Source: Hoeflea_A sp040932035 (GTDB taxonomy: Bacteria > Pseudomonadota > Alphaproteobacteria > Rhizobiales > Rhizobiaceae). Taken from it: 64,000 bases of DNA. Each line of letters opens with the position of its first letter. Position 1 is the stretch's first letter. This document shows, in pieces, positions 1-8,515 of this stretch. Location of the stretch: contig NZ_JBFRBB010000002.1 in assembly GCF_040932035.1 (NCBI RefSeq), forward strand, positions 124,001-188,000. The letters are read 5' to 3'. A program made the translations under genes and the position numbers. The notes under the pieces are model-generated. The model was not told the origin of the DNA. It did not search any database and saw only the letters and a list, made by a program, of their open reading frames with translations.

Positions 1-882
1 CATGGGCGAACCGCCCGCATTCATTTTCCCCGCAACGCGTTTGTTCTTGAACATGTCAGGCACGGTCGCCGCCAGTCGGTCGATCACCTCAGGCGGCGTT
101 CCCTTGGGAACCATGATGCCGCGGAAATTGACCGAGCTGTCGTCGACGTCGAGTCCCTGTTCCTTCATTGTCGGAACATCGGGTAGAAACTCCTCATTGC
201 GCTTCACATCCGCAACGCCAAGGATTTTCACATTGCCGGCCTCGCGGGCGCGATAGGCATCGGAGAGATTGTTGATGCCTCCCATGACGTCGCCGGCGAT
301 AACGGCTTTCATTGCTGCTGCACCGCCGCCCTTGGTCGGGATGTACTGCATCTTGACGCCGGCAGCCTTTTCAATCTGGAGCGCGGCAATGTGATGACCG
401 ACAAACAGGCCGGCACCTGAAAATGTCAGCTTGCCGGGATTTTCCTTCGCGAAGGCGACGACATCCGCCATCGAATTGAACGGGCTGTCTTTGCCCACGA
501 CAAACACGGCCGGGTCCGCACCCCAGTTTGCGATCGGCTCGAAACTGTCGCGCTTGTATTCAACGCCGCCCTTGATGCTTTGCGCAATGAAATGGGGAAT
601 ATTGTATGCCGCCAGCGTATACCCGTCGGCTTCCGCTTCCTTGGCGAACCAGTTCCATCCGACACGGCCGCCTGCACCGGGTTTGTTGATAATGGCGATG
701 GGCATGCCCAGCGCATCTTCGTTGCCGGCGGTCATCGTCACGATGCGCGCCTGAAAATCGGTTGCACCGCCGGCGCCGTAGGACACCATGAGCATGATCG
801 GTCTTTCGGGGTAATCACCCGCCATTGCCGTTCCGGCCATTCCCATCAATGCGACAGCCAGGCCAATTATCAGTTTTCTCAT
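1..882 (-). CDS. Tripartite tricarboxylate transporter substrate-binding protein (TctC/Bug family), C-terminus missing
   Basis: Periplasmic receptor that hands a carboxylate to the TctAB membrane permease. The start at 882 is preceded by a strong ribosome site (AGGGAGGA). The first ~20 residues form a Sec signal peptide, followed by YPERPI and YGAGGATD, a variant of the Bug-family opening. The body has FSGAG and the TKGGGAAMKAVIAGDV region typical of the fold. The gene runs off the left edge with 294 codons visible, so only the last few dozen residues are absent. It follows tctB by 41 bp and is the last gene seen of the leftward tct operon. The ligand cannot be read from the sequence. Confidence 0.93.
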   Translation of the reverse strand, partial: MRKLIIGLAVALMGMAGTAMAGDYPERPIMLMVSYGAGGATDFQARIVTMTAGNEDALGMPIAIINKPGAGGRVGWNWFAKEAEADGYTLAAYNIPHFIAQSIKGGVEYKRDSFEPIANWGADPAVFVVGKDSPFNSMADVVAFAKENPGKLTFSGAGLFVGHHIAALQIEKAAGVKMQYIPTKGGGAAAMKAVIAGDVMGGINNLSDAYRAREAGNVKILGVADVKRNEEFLPDVPTMKEQGLDVDDSSVNFRGIMVPKGTPPEVIDRLAATVPDMFKNKRVAGKMNAGGSPM

Positions 883-923
883 TTATTCCTCCCTTGTTGG
901 GTTATCCGCCTGTTCCCGGCGGT

Positions 924-1379
924 TCACATGAACATCCCGCGCGGTGTGTAAACTTTCAGCACCAACGCGAAGAGACCGTAGATGACCGCGATATAGACGG
1001 CCGTTATGACGATGCGCCTGATCCAGGTGCGCGCGCTGTCATGCGGGGCCGGATCGTAGATCGTCAGCAAAATCAGGAACGCGACCGTCGAAGCGGCATA
1101 AAATCCAAAAGTCTTGGCCGCCCAGAACACGTAGATACCCGCCACAATGAAACCCGGCGCAAGGTTGCGCATCATGGCAAGGGACACGCCAGCGCCGACC
1201 TTTGAAAGTCCGAGCGCGGCCTTGCCGAATGTCCACAGGGAAAGCGCCAGGAATATCGTTGAAATCAGACGCGGAAAGAGAAAGGCATCGGCAGGCTGCT
1301 GCGTGTAACTGACCCAGCAGACCCACAGGGCGACGAGGGTCACGATGCCGGATGGCACCATGTGCTGTGTGCGGTTCAT
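924..1379 (-). CDS. tctB: Tripartite tricarboxylate transporter small membrane subunit TctB
   Basis: Small four-helix subunit of the TctABC secondary transporter (151 residues). Hydrophobic segments are visible near residues 10-28, 38-55, 70-108 and 120-142, matching the DUF1468/TctB pattern. The start at 1379 shares an ATGA overlap with the tctA stop, so the two are translationally coupled. It probably forms the membrane complex with TctA and is supplied by the downstream binding protein. Confidence 0.9.
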   Translation of the reverse strand: MNRTQHMVPSGIVTLVALWVCWVSYTQQPADAFLFPRLISTIFLALSLWTFGKAALGLSKVGAGVSLAMMRNLAPGFIVAGIYVFWAAKTFGFYAASTVAFLILLTIYDPAPHDSARTWIRRIVITAVYIAVIYGLFALVLKVYTPRGMFM

Positions 1380-2869
1380 GCTGCTACCCTCCTGCTGCGG
1401 ATTTCCATCATGGCCGAATAGCCGATGGAGACGACGACGACGGCTATCAACAAGAGGTTCAGAGCGCCGCTGAAGAAATAGAGGAACTGGCCGTCCGTTG
1501 CGGTCGCGATCAGCGAACCCTGAATGAAATTGGATTCGGCTATCGGGCCAAGAATGAGCCCGAGAACGAGTGGTGCGGCGGAATAGCCGAAGCGCTCGAG
1601 AAAATACATCATGGTTCCAAGCGCCATCATCACATAGACATCGCCCATGGATTGCTGCACGGAGTAGGATCCGAAGACCGCCAGCCCCAGCACCGCAGCC
1701 GCCATGATGGATTGCGGAACCTGGGCGATGCGGGCGGCGAGCGAAGCCACATAAATGCCGAATGCACACATCAGGATCTGCCCGATCAGCATCGAATTGA
1801 TGAACGGCCAGGCGACATCGGGATGATTGTCGAATAGGTCGGTGCCGGGAAAAATCCCATGGATCAAAAGACCGCCAAGCAGGACAGCAGCCGTTGGACT
1901 GCCAGGTATCGAAAGCGTTAGGAGCGGAACCAGAGAAGGGCCGACCATTGCATTGTTGGCAGATTCAGCGGCAATGACGCCCTCAGAGTGCCCGGTACCG
2001 AACTTTGCCTTTTCCGGTGAGAATTTTTTGGTTTGGTCATAGGCCACGAGACCGGCGATCTGTCCGCCGACACCCGGAATAAGACCGATGATGGATCCGG
2101 ACAACGTGCCGATTGTCAGCGCGCGCGTGCGGCTGATGACTTCACTTATCGCGGCACCTATCGGATGACGCTCAACCTTGATGGCCTCGACATCGTAATT
2201 CTGCCGTCCCTTGGCAAACATCGATAGGACCTGGGGGATGGCGAAGAGACCGATGAGCGCCGCAATAATATTGACGCCCCCGCCCAGAGCATCGTGAAAG
2301 ATGAAGCGCTGCACGCCCTGCATATCGTCATAGCCTATTGTCGCCAGCCACATACCGATGCATCCGGAAAGAAGTCCCTTTACGACCGAATCCGAATCCA
2401 GCGACCCGATGACGGTAACGCCGAGTATGGCCAGCCAGAAAAGATGCGAAGGGCCGAAGGCGAGGGCCCACTGTGCGAGCAGCGGCGTGAGGAAGATAAG
2501 GAGCAGAACACCGAACAGCCCGCCGACGAGCGACGATAGGAACGCAAGCTGCAAGGCCCGCGCACCCTGTCCGCGAACCGCCATCTCATGACCATCGAGT
2601 GTTGTGGCAATGTTCGCCGGTGCACCGGGGATTTTGAGCAGGATTGCGCTGACCGCTCCGCCGGCAACAGTTGATGTGTAGGCGGCGCCCAGAAGGATCA
2701 GCCCGTGTACGGCCTGAAGGTGAAATGTGAACGGGATCAGCAACGCCACAGCCATGGTTGGGGAAAGGCCAGGTGTGGCCCCCAGGATCAATCCTCCAAT
2801 GGTGCCGCCGATCAGAAGCAGCATTGATATCGGGGTGAAAACCTCACCGAAATACGACAGAAATTCCAT
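1376..2869 (-). CDS. tctA: Tripartite tricarboxylate transporter large permease TctA
   Basis: Main permease subunit (497 residues, normal length) with about a dozen hydrophobic segments. The family signature GATPGLSPTMAVALLIPFTF occurs near residue 30, and a second related motif (LIPGVGGQIAGLVAYDQTKK) occurs mid-protein, reflecting the internal duplication of TctA. The start at 2869 begins MEFLSYFGEVF, and the codons upstream are not TctA-like. It is the first gene of a leftward operon tctA-tctB-tctC and is divergent from the LacI-type regulator at 2974, which probably controls it. Confidence 0.95.
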   Translation of the reverse strand: MEFLSYFGEVFTPISMLLLIGGTIGGLILGATPGLSPTMAVALLIPFTFHLQAVHGLILLGAAYTSTVAGGAVSAILLKIPGAPANIATTLDGHEMAVRGQGARALQLAFLSSLVGGLFGVLLLIFLTPLLAQWALAFGPSHLFWLAILGVTVIGSLDSDSVVKGLLSGCIGMWLATIGYDDMQGVQRFIFHDALGGGVNIIAALIGLFAIPQVLSMFAKGRQNYDVEAIKVERHPIGAAISEVISRTRALTIGTLSGSIIGLIPGVGGQIAGLVAYDQTKKFSPEKAKFGTGHSEGVIAAESANNAMVGPSLVPLLTLSIPGSPTAAVLLGGLLIHGIFPGTDLFDNHPDVAWPFINSMLIGQILMCAFGIYVASLAARIAQVPQSIMAAAVLGLAVFGSYSVQQSMGDVYVMMALGTMMYFLERFGYSAAPLVLGLILGPIAESNFIQGSLIATATDGQFLYFFSGALNLLLIAVVVVSIGYSAMMEIRSRRVAA

Positions 2870-2938
2870 CGCTCCAACTGTCCTCCCAGAAGTCGAAACA
2901 CGTCTTGTGAGGATGAGGCTAGACAATGAAAATAATAA

Positions 2939-2952
2939 TGCAAACGTTTTCA
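2939..2952. promoter_or_regulatory. Candidate LacI-family operator between tctA and its regulator
   Basis: The 14-bp near-palindrome TGCAAACGTTTTCA has the central CG and A/T-rich half sites typical of LacI/GalR operators. It lies 22 bp upstream of the regulator start and 70 bp upstream of tctA, so one site could repress both divergent units. This is inferred from symmetry and position only. Confidence 0.5.
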
Positions 2953-2973
2953 TTTCTTATGGTAAGATGCCTT

Positions 2974-3996
2974 ATGAACCGGGAAAAATTCGCTGATATC
3001 ATCGATGTTGCAAACCGTGCCGGCGTGTCGCCCGCGACTGTATCGCGTGCGTTCAATCATCCTGATCTGGTAAAGCCTGCAACGCGCCGAAAGATACAAA
3101 AGGCGGTGGAGGACACCGGCTATATCCGAAACCGCGCGGCGCAGGCCATACATGGCCGGCGAAGCGGCACTGTGGGGCTGATCGTTCCCACCTTGGACAA
3201 CGCCATCTTTTCAAATCTGATCCAGTCCTTTTCCGAAACGCTCAACGGGCTCGGTTTCACCATGCTGGTCGCCACGCATGGCTATGACCTGAAGGAGGAA
3301 CACAAGCTGCTGCGCTCGCTGCTTGAACACCGCATAGAGGGCATAGGCCTGATAGGACTCGACCATGAGGACAGCACCTATACGCTTCTGGAACGCCGTA
3401 ACACGCCGGCGGTCGCCATGTGGAACTATCAGGCCGATTCGCGCATTTCCTGTGTCGGCTCCGACAATTATACCGCCGGCCAAATGGCGGCATCCCACAT
3501 CGTCGAACAGGGACACCGCAGGATCGGCATCGCCTTTCCTCCGACCGACGGCAACGACCGGGCAGCCTCGCGGCTGAGGGGGGTGATGGACGTGCTGACC
3601 GAAGCAGGCGTGGACATTCCGGACCACTGGAAACTGCGCACGCAGTACAGCATTTCAAAGGCGAAAGCGGCTTGTCTTGATCTGTTCCGGGGCGACAACC
3701 TGCCGACGGCCCTGATTGCCGGCAACGATGTCATCGCGCAGGGTGCGGTGTTTGCGGCAACGCAGGCCGGGCTGGTTTTGCCTCGCGACATTTCAATTAC
3801 CGGTATCGGCGATTTTGCCGGCTCCGCCGAAATCGTACCCGGCCTTACAACGGTGAAGGTCCAATCGGATGAAATCGGAGAAAAGGCAGCGCATCTGCTC
3901 TACGACCTGATTTCGGAACCCGACGAGCGCAATATCATACGCGAGAACATCGATCTGAAATTCATTGCGCGCGCCACGACGGGGCCGAAACACTAG
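2974..3996 (+). CDS. LacI-family transcriptional regulator of the tct operon
   Basis: A 340-residue repressor. The N-terminal helix-turn-helix is clear (DVANRAGVSPATVSRAFNHP, residues ~8-27), followed by the hinge and a periplasmic-binding-protein-like sensor domain (GTVGLIVPTLDNAIFSNLI onward, ending with the ITGIGDFAGSAEIVPGLTTV block). The start at 2974 (MNREKF) leaves a usual-length DNA-binding head; upstream in-frame ATGs at 2926 and 2938 would run through the putative operator. It is divergent from tctA, implying local control. Its stop codon TAG forms part of the inverted repeat beginning at 3993. Confidence 0.92.
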   Translation: MNREKFADIIDVANRAGVSPATVSRAFNHPDLVKPATRRKIQKAVEDTGYIRNRAAQAIHGRRSGTVGLIVPTLDNAIFSNLIQSFSETLNGLGFTMLVATHGYDLKEEHKLLRSLLEHRIEGIGLIGLDHEDSTYTLLERRNTPAVAMWNYQADSRISCVGSDNYTAGQMAASHIVEQGHRRIGIAFPPTDGNDRAASRLRGVMDVLTEAGVDIPDHWKLRTQYSISKAKAACLDLFRGDNLPTALIAGNDVIAQGAVFAATQAGLVLPRDISITGIGDFAGSAEIVPGLTTVKVQSDEIGEKAAHLLYDLISEPDERNIIRENIDLKFIARATTGPKH

Positions 3997-4068
3997 TGTC
4001 CCGAAGCTGAAGTTCGTCACATTGAGCAGCACACTCTGAACGAACTTCAGATTCAATCAGGACACTAG
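3993..4068. repeat. REP/MITE-like inverted repeat element, copy 1
   Basis: A 76-bp imperfect palindrome. The outer arms CTAGTGTCC (3993-4001) and GGACACTAG (4060-4068) are perfect complements, as are the inner arms CTGAAGTTCGT (4007-4017) and ACGAACTTCAG (4040-4050). It overlaps the last codon and stop of the LacI-type gene. It shares both arm motifs with the adjacent element at 4082, which marks a dispersed repeat family rather than a simple terminator. Confidence 0.75.
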
Positions 4069-4081
4069 CAACATCATGATT

Positions 4082-4159
4082 CTAGTGTGGTTTACGGATT
4101 TGAAGTTCCTCCAGACGCTAGCTGCAACAACGATAGGAACTTCAAATTCACCACACTAG
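4082..4159. repeat. REP/MITE-like inverted repeat element, copy 2
   Basis: A 78-bp palindrome with outer arms CTAGTGTGGT (4082-4091) / ACCACACTAG (4150-4159) and inner arms TTTGAAGTTCCT (4099-4110) / AGGAACTTCAAA (4135-4146). The order CTAGTGT, TGAAGTTC, GAACTTCA, ACACTAG is the same as in copy 1, 13 bp away. The arms differ from copy 1 at paired positions, so the foldback is preserved while the sequence is not. Confidence 0.75.
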
Positions 4160-4261
4160 GGCGCGAACTCGATTTACGAGATAACACGGCGCATGATAGC
4201 AATTGCCTGAATAATTGCAGACAACGCGCTTGTCGTTGCGGCTTGATTGGAGGTTGGCGGA

Positions 4262-5419
4262 ATGTTTACGCGTCGAAACATACTGACGGGTAGTGCGGCA
4301 CTGCTTGCGGCCCCTTCCGTTTTGAGAGCTCAAACGGCACGCGAGGTGATCATTGTCGGGGCGGGTGCCGCCGGGCTGACCGCCGCGTTTCATCTTCGCA
4401 GAAAGGGCGTAAAAGTCCGGATTTTCGAAGCCGGATCACAGTGGGGCGGACGGGTTCGGCGACTGGACGGATTCGCTGATTTTCCCATCGATGTCGGGGC
4501 AGAATGGATTCACGACGATCCCGAAATTCTTGGCGAGATCGTCGGCGCGGGCCGGACGGATCTTGGTGTTGAGACCATCACCTACCAACCCCAGACCTAC
4601 AAGCAATGGTATGGGGGCCGTTTACGGCAATTCAATCTGCTGCGTTTTGCTTATGCCGAGGTGAAATTCTTCAATACGACATGGTACGGCTTTTTCGAAA
4701 AGCACGTGGTTCCGCATCTTCTGGGCGCAATCGAATTAAACACGCGAGTGACCGAAATCGACCATTCCGGCACGAAGGTGCGGGTGCGAACCGGCGACGG
4801 GCGCGTACACACCGCCGACAAGGTGGTGGTGACGGTGCCGGTTTCGGCTCTGCAGCGTGGCGATATTGCCATTCATCCGGATCTGCCGGTGGACAGGCGC
4901 CAGGCGGTCGCCGGAATCAATTTCGGCAAGGGCTTCAAGGTGTTTCTGTCGTTCCGCGAACGATTTTATCCCGACATGCTGCTGACCGGTCCTTTGGTAG
5001 ACCAGATTGAGGACGACTGGGATGAAAAGCTGTATTACGACGCCGCATTCGGAAAGCAGGCAACGTCCAACATACTGGGACTGTTCACATCAAACCAGCG
5101 GATGACCCCGCGGGCCCAGATGAATGATGAAGCGCTTGTGCGTGACGTTATAACCGAGCTTGATACGGTATATGACGGCGCGCCATCCCGACTCCTGACC
5201 GGCGCGTATGTTCGCAACTGGACCGCCGATCCAATGTATGGCGGCATCTATTCAATGGAGTATGACGACAGCCGCTTCGATACGCCGGAAGAAATGCTTG
5301 CCCCCATCGGAGGTACGCTTTACTTCGCCGGCGAAGCTCTTGGAGGCGATAGCCAGTCGACGGTACAGGGGGCCGCGTTTTCAGCCATACGGGCGGTCGA
5401 AAGGATGCTGGCCGGTTAG
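4262..5419 (+). CDS. Flavin-dependent amine oxidase (monoamine-oxidase fold), Tat-exported
   Basis: A 385-residue FAD enzyme probably oxidising an amine to an aldehyde in the periplasm. Residues 1-24 form a twin-arginine signal (TRRNILTG then a hydrophobic stretch). GAGAAG at 33-38 is the Rossmann FAD loop, followed by an acidic residue (IFEAGSQWGGRV), the hallmark of the amine-oxidase superfamily. The C-terminal FAD-binding block LYFAGEALGG is present. The start at 4262 has GGAGG nine bases upstream. It stands alone, with the repeat pair behind it and a convergent thioesterase ahead. The substrate is not determinable. Confidence 0.88.
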   Translation: MFTRRNILTGSAALLAAPSVLRAQTAREVIIVGAGAAGLTAAFHLRRKGVKVRIFEAGSQWGGRVRRLDGFADFPIDVGAEWIHDDPEILGEIVGAGRTDLGVETITYQPQTYKQWYGGRLRQFNLLRFAYAEVKFFNTTWYGFFEKHVVPHLLGAIELNTRVTEIDHSGTKVRVRTGDGRVHTADKVVVTVPVSALQRGDIAIHPDLPVDRRQAVAGINFGKGFKVFLSFRERFYPDMLLTGPLVDQIEDDWDEKLYYDAAFGKQATSNILGLFTSNQRMTPRAQMNDEALVRDVITELDTVYDGAPSRLLTGAYVRNWTADPMYGGIYSMEYDDSRFDTPEEMLAPIGGTLYFAGEALGGDSQSTVQGAAFSAIRAVERMLAG

Positions 5420-5452
5420 AGCCCCGATTATCTCGGCAGCAATAATAGGTTT

Positions 5453-5854
5453 CTAATCTCCGACAGGGGTAACATCGTCCGGCACCGGAACCGGCCTGCC
5501 GTGTTTGTCGACGGCAACAAAGGTGAAAAGCGCATCGGTGACTTTTTCATGTTTGCCGTACCGGTCGCGCTGCACCCATGCTTCCACGTGGATTTTCATG
5601 GATGTGCGGCCGATATGCTCGACATCCGTATAAACGCAAACGAGATCGCCGACCTTGACCGGGCGAATGAATTTCATCGCGTCAATGGCAATGGTCACAA
5701 CCCGCCCGTGCGCACGCTGGCCTGCGGCTATCCCGGCCGCGAAATCCATTTGAGAGACGACCCAGCCGCCGAATATATCGCCTGCGGCATTCGTATCCGC
5801 CGGCATCGCCATCGTCTGGATCATCAGTTTGCCCTGAGGCTGTTCTTCGCTCAT
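5453..5854 (-). CDS. Acyl-CoA thioesterase, hotdog fold (YciA-like)
   Basis: A 133-residue hotdog enzyme that hydrolyses acyl-CoA thioesters. The family signature PADTNAAGDIFGGWVVSQMD is near residues 18-37 and carries the catalytic Asn/Asp positions of YciA-type enzymes; RPVKVGDLV follows as in family members. The start at 5854 (MSEEQPQGK) gives the usual length; an in-frame extension to 6100 is not hotdog sequence and overlaps the divergent neighbour. It converges on the amine oxidase and diverges from the corrinoid protein with 124 bp between starts. Confidence 0.9.
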   Translation of the reverse strand: MSEEQPQGKLMIQTMAMPADTNAAGDIFGGWVVSQMDFAAGIAAGQRAHGRVVTIAIDAMKFIRPVKVGDLVCVYTDVEHIGRTSMKIHVEAWVQRDRYGKHEKVTDALFTFVAVDKHGRPVPVPDDVTPVGD

Positions 5855-5978
5855 TGCTCGCGGTCCTGTTCGACTGAGTTGCGCAATTCCAGCACGCCGG
5901 AGCAGATTTGGCAAAGTAACGGCTTCAGAGATGGAGCCGGATTTCCGTCTTTCGCAAGTTTGTCCTAGATTATCCGCC

Positions 5979-6977
5979 ATGGCCAAACCCAACCCCCATA
6001 GACCATTCACACCGGATCCGGCACAGATGGAGTGCGCACCGGACATATCGGGCAATACGGTCAACGGTCTCGGCGAGAGCGAATTTCGACGCCCAAGCAT
6101 TGTCTACTGGTCGCCCGATCCGGACGACATTCCTCACGGAGGTCTGCAGCGCTGGTTCTACACGGTCAATCCGGATGAGCCTGCCATCGTGGCTCAGCGT
6201 GCGGAGCGTCAGAAAATTCTCGACGCGCCGCTGCCGGACCTGGCCGGGCGTCGGTCTGAACGAACGCCTGAACAATGGAACGACGCCCTCCAGCAATATG
6301 TGACGGCCGGCCTGTGTGAGCAGGTCGGCGCGACCCCGCTCGATCGGGATTGGCTCTTCGAAGGCCAGGACACGCCCTTTGCAAACATCATCATTGTCGG
6401 GGTTCAACACGATTTCGAAACAATTTCCGCTGCACCTGAGCCGAGTGCAGGCGCCGAAGTCATGCGGCAATACAGCCGCGCAGCATTTGCGGCAAAGGCA
6501 ATAGCGGGCTGGCTGAGGCGGGCCGGCTGGGATGCGGATCCGGTAACCGGACCGATGGCCGGCAAGATCACGCTCATCCCGCCGGCGCTCGCTTGCGGTT
6601 TCGGCGAACTCGGCAAACATGGATCGCTGATTACGCCGGAAATGGGCGCAAGCTTTCGCCTGTCGGCGGTTCTGACCGATGCGCCATTCCTGGCGACGTC
6701 GTCAAAGGAACACGGGATCGACTCATTTTGCGCCAACTGCCGGGTCTGCGAGGATGCCTGTCCGCCGGAGGCGATTTTTTCGGAAAAGCAGACCGTGCGG
6801 GGCGAAACGAAGTGGTATGTGGATTTTGACAAGTGCCTGCCGTTTTTCAATCAGACCCACGGTTGCGCCATCTGCATCGCGGCCTGTCCCTGGAGCAAGC
6901 CCGGCATCGGCCTGAACCTTGCTGAAAAACTCGCACGCAGAGACAAGCGCATCTCGGGGGAAGGTGGCGAGGCCTAG
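5979..6977 (+). CDS. Reductive-dehalogenase-family corrinoid / 4Fe-4S protein
   Basis: A 332-residue protein resembling the catalytic part of cytoplasmic RdhA-type enzymes. An N-terminal corrinoid-binding-like region contains GAEVMRQYSRAAFAAK and FGELGKHGSLI. The end carries two 4Fe-4S cluster motifs: C-x2-C-x2-C-x3-C (CANCRVCEDACPPEA) and C-x2-C-x3-CP (CAICIAACPW). It lacks the C-terminal flavin/ferredoxin reductase domain of self-sufficient enzymes such as NpRdhA. The related epoxyqueuosine reductase QueG has a different cluster region, so that reading is less likely. It is the last chromosomal gene before the prophage boundary. Confidence 0.75.
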   Translation: MAKPNPHRPFTPDPAQMECAPDISGNTVNGLGESEFRRPSIVYWSPDPDDIPHGGLQRWFYTVNPDEPAIVAQRAERQKILDAPLPDLAGRRSERTPEQWNDALQQYVTAGLCEQVGATPLDRDWLFEGQDTPFANIIIVGVQHDFETISAAPEPSAGAEVMRQYSRAAFAAKAIAGWLRRAGWDADPVTGPMAGKITLIPPALACGFGELGKHGSLITPEMGASFRLSAVLTDAPFLATSSKEHGIDSFCANCRVCEDACPPEAIFSEKQTVRGETKWYVDFDKCLPFFNQTHGCAICIAACPWSKPGIGLNLAEKLARRDKRISGEGGEA

Positions 6978-7055
6978 GGAAGGATTCACCACGAGTTGGC
7001 GGGAGCGCTGATAGACGCGACCTGAAAATCCGTAAATAGGTTAAGAGAACTAGGG

Positions 7056-7069
7056 TGGCGGAGGAGGTG
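7056..7069. other. Left prophage attachment site (14-bp copy of the tRNA-Ser 3' end)
   Basis: TGGCGGAGGAGGTG here is identical to 50386-50399, which is the CCA end and acceptor stem of tRNA-Ser read on the plus strand. It lies 78 bp after the last chromosomal gene and 155 bp before the integrase. This is the expected remnant for integration into the 3' end of the tRNA. Confidence 0.75.
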
Positions 7070-7191
7070 TCTTTCGTACTGGCACTTGCGCGAGTCCGGT
7101 GCTGTCCACAGAAAGCCTTGTTTTCAAGGGTTCTAGCGTCTTGACCGTCCGCGTCTGTCCATGCTTGTTTGCCCAAAGCGACGGACCAGAG

Positions 7192-7211
7192 TAAGAACTA
7201 AAGTAAGAACT
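7192..7211. repeat. Integrase-arm-like direct repeat, left copy
   Basis: The 20-mer TAAGAACTAAAGTAAGAACT is itself two TAAGAACT units 12 bp apart and recurs exactly at 50312-50331, just inside the right end. Position inside both att regions suggests arm-type binding sites for the integrase or excisionase. It ends 12 bp before the integrase start. Confidence 0.65.
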
Positions 7212-7223
7212 GAGGGCAAGTCT

Positions 7224-8441
7224 ATGGCGGGAAGGCGCAACAAGCTTACCGCAATTGCAGTCGAAAAGCGAAAATCGCCGGGCCGTATGGGCGACGGCGG
7301 CGGGCTGTATCTCAACATAAAAAACAACGGGCCGAAGTCCTGGGTTTACCGCTGGACGCCGAAAGGTGGCAAGCCGCGCGAAATGGGGCTGGGCGGCTAT
7401 CCCGATGTCAGCCTTCAGGCGGCACGCGACGAGGCGCAGACCTGCCGGCAGGAAACCGCGGCAGGACTGGATCCGAAGGCCGAACGGGACCGCCGGCGCA
7501 ACCTGGTGAACGATGAAAAGTCGATCGGCGAGGCCTGCGATTTATTCCTTGAAAGCATGGCCGGCCGGTGGACCAACGACAAAAGCGAAAAGCAGTGGCG
7601 TCGGACCTTCGAAGTGACTTGCGCGCCGATCCGGACGCGGCCGATGCGCCAGGCCGACACGTCGGACGTGTTGCAGGTCTTGACACCCATATGGCTCAAG
7701 ACGCCGGAAACAGCTGTCAGGACGCGCGGGCGCATTGAATCGGTGTTCGACTATGCCCGGTCCAAGGGGTGGCGCGACGGGGAAAATCCGGCGCGCTGGA
7801 AGGGCCATCTGGAAAACATGCTGCCGAAGCGTCGTAAAAGCGATATCCGGCATCACCCGGCCATGCCCTACCAGGAAGTGCCGGCGTTTATCGCGCGCCT
7901 GCAGGGGCTTGAAGCGCTGGCCGCGCGCGCGCTCGAATTGCTGATCCTGACTGCAGCCCGGACCAATGAGACGCTTGGGGCGCAGTGGGGCGAGTTCGAT
8001 TTCGACGGCGCGCTATGGACCGTGCCGGCCGAGCGCATGAAACTGCGGATCGAGCACCGCGTGCCGTTGTCGCCGGCGGCGCTCGATATCCTGCGGCCGC
8101 TTCACGATGCGCGGATCTCAGCGTTCGTCTTTCCAGGCCAGGCCGAAGGCAAGCCGCTGTCGAACATGGCGATGGAAATGGTCCTGCGGCGCATGAAACT
8201 GGACCGCTACACCGTGCACGGGTTTCGATCAAGTTTCCGCGATTGGTGCGGCGATGAAACGACGGCGCCTCGTGAAGTCGCGGAAGCCGCGCTTGCGCAC
8301 AAGGTCGGAAGCGATGTGGAAAGAACCTATCGGCGGGGCGATGCGCTGGCGAAGCGCCGCCAGCTTATGGACATGTGGGCGGACTATTGCACCGGTCGGC
8401 AGTCTGAAAACGTGGTTAAGATTCGAGTCCGGAAGAATTGA
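7224..8441 (+). CDS. int: Prophage integrase, P4-type tyrosine recombinase
   Basis: A 405-residue site-specific recombinase. The N-terminal DUF4102 arm-binding domain (KLTAIAVEKRKSPG...GGGLYL) is followed by a SAM-like core domain and the catalytic domain. Catalytic residues visible are Arg246 (TAARTNE), His332-x2-Arg335 (HGFRSSF), His359 (LAHKV) and Tyr369 (RTYRR). An upstream in-frame ATG at 7161 would translate the arm repeat (TRVRTKVRTEGK) and is less likely than 7224, which begins MAGRRNKLTA as in the family. It sits directly beside the left attachment site. Confidence 0.95.
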   Translation: MAGRRNKLTAIAVEKRKSPGRMGDGGGLYLNIKNNGPKSWVYRWTPKGGKPREMGLGGYPDVSLQAARDEAQTCRQETAAGLDPKAERDRRRNLVNDEKSIGEACDLFLESMAGRWTNDKSEKQWRRTFEVTCAPIRTRPMRQADTSDVLQVLTPIWLKTPETAVRTRGRIESVFDYARSKGWRDGENPARWKGHLENMLPKRRKSDIRHHPAMPYQEVPAFIARLQGLEALAARALELLILTAARTNETLGAQWGEFDFDGALWTVPAERMKLRIEHRVPLSPAALDILRPLHDARISAFVFPGQAEGKPLSNMAMEMVLRRMKLDRYTVHGFRSSFRDWCGDETTAPREVAEAALAHKVGSDVERTYRRGDALAKRRQLMDMWADYCTGRQSENVVKIRVRKN

Positions 8442-8515
8442 TACGCCAGACATGGTCTCGACTTTAGCGGGTGGTCATGTGTACCCTTTCCAAGATTTAT
8501 ATTGGAACGGGACAA

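Noticed and set aside
5979..6977. Calling this gene queG (epoxyqueuosine reductase)
   Set aside because: The cluster region and FGELGKHG context match RdhA-type proteins better than QueG.
7120..7128. Anticodon-loop crossover (GTTTTCAAG) as the certain att core
   Set aside because: Nine bases can match by chance, and its distance from the other att match differs between ends (64 versus 49 bp).
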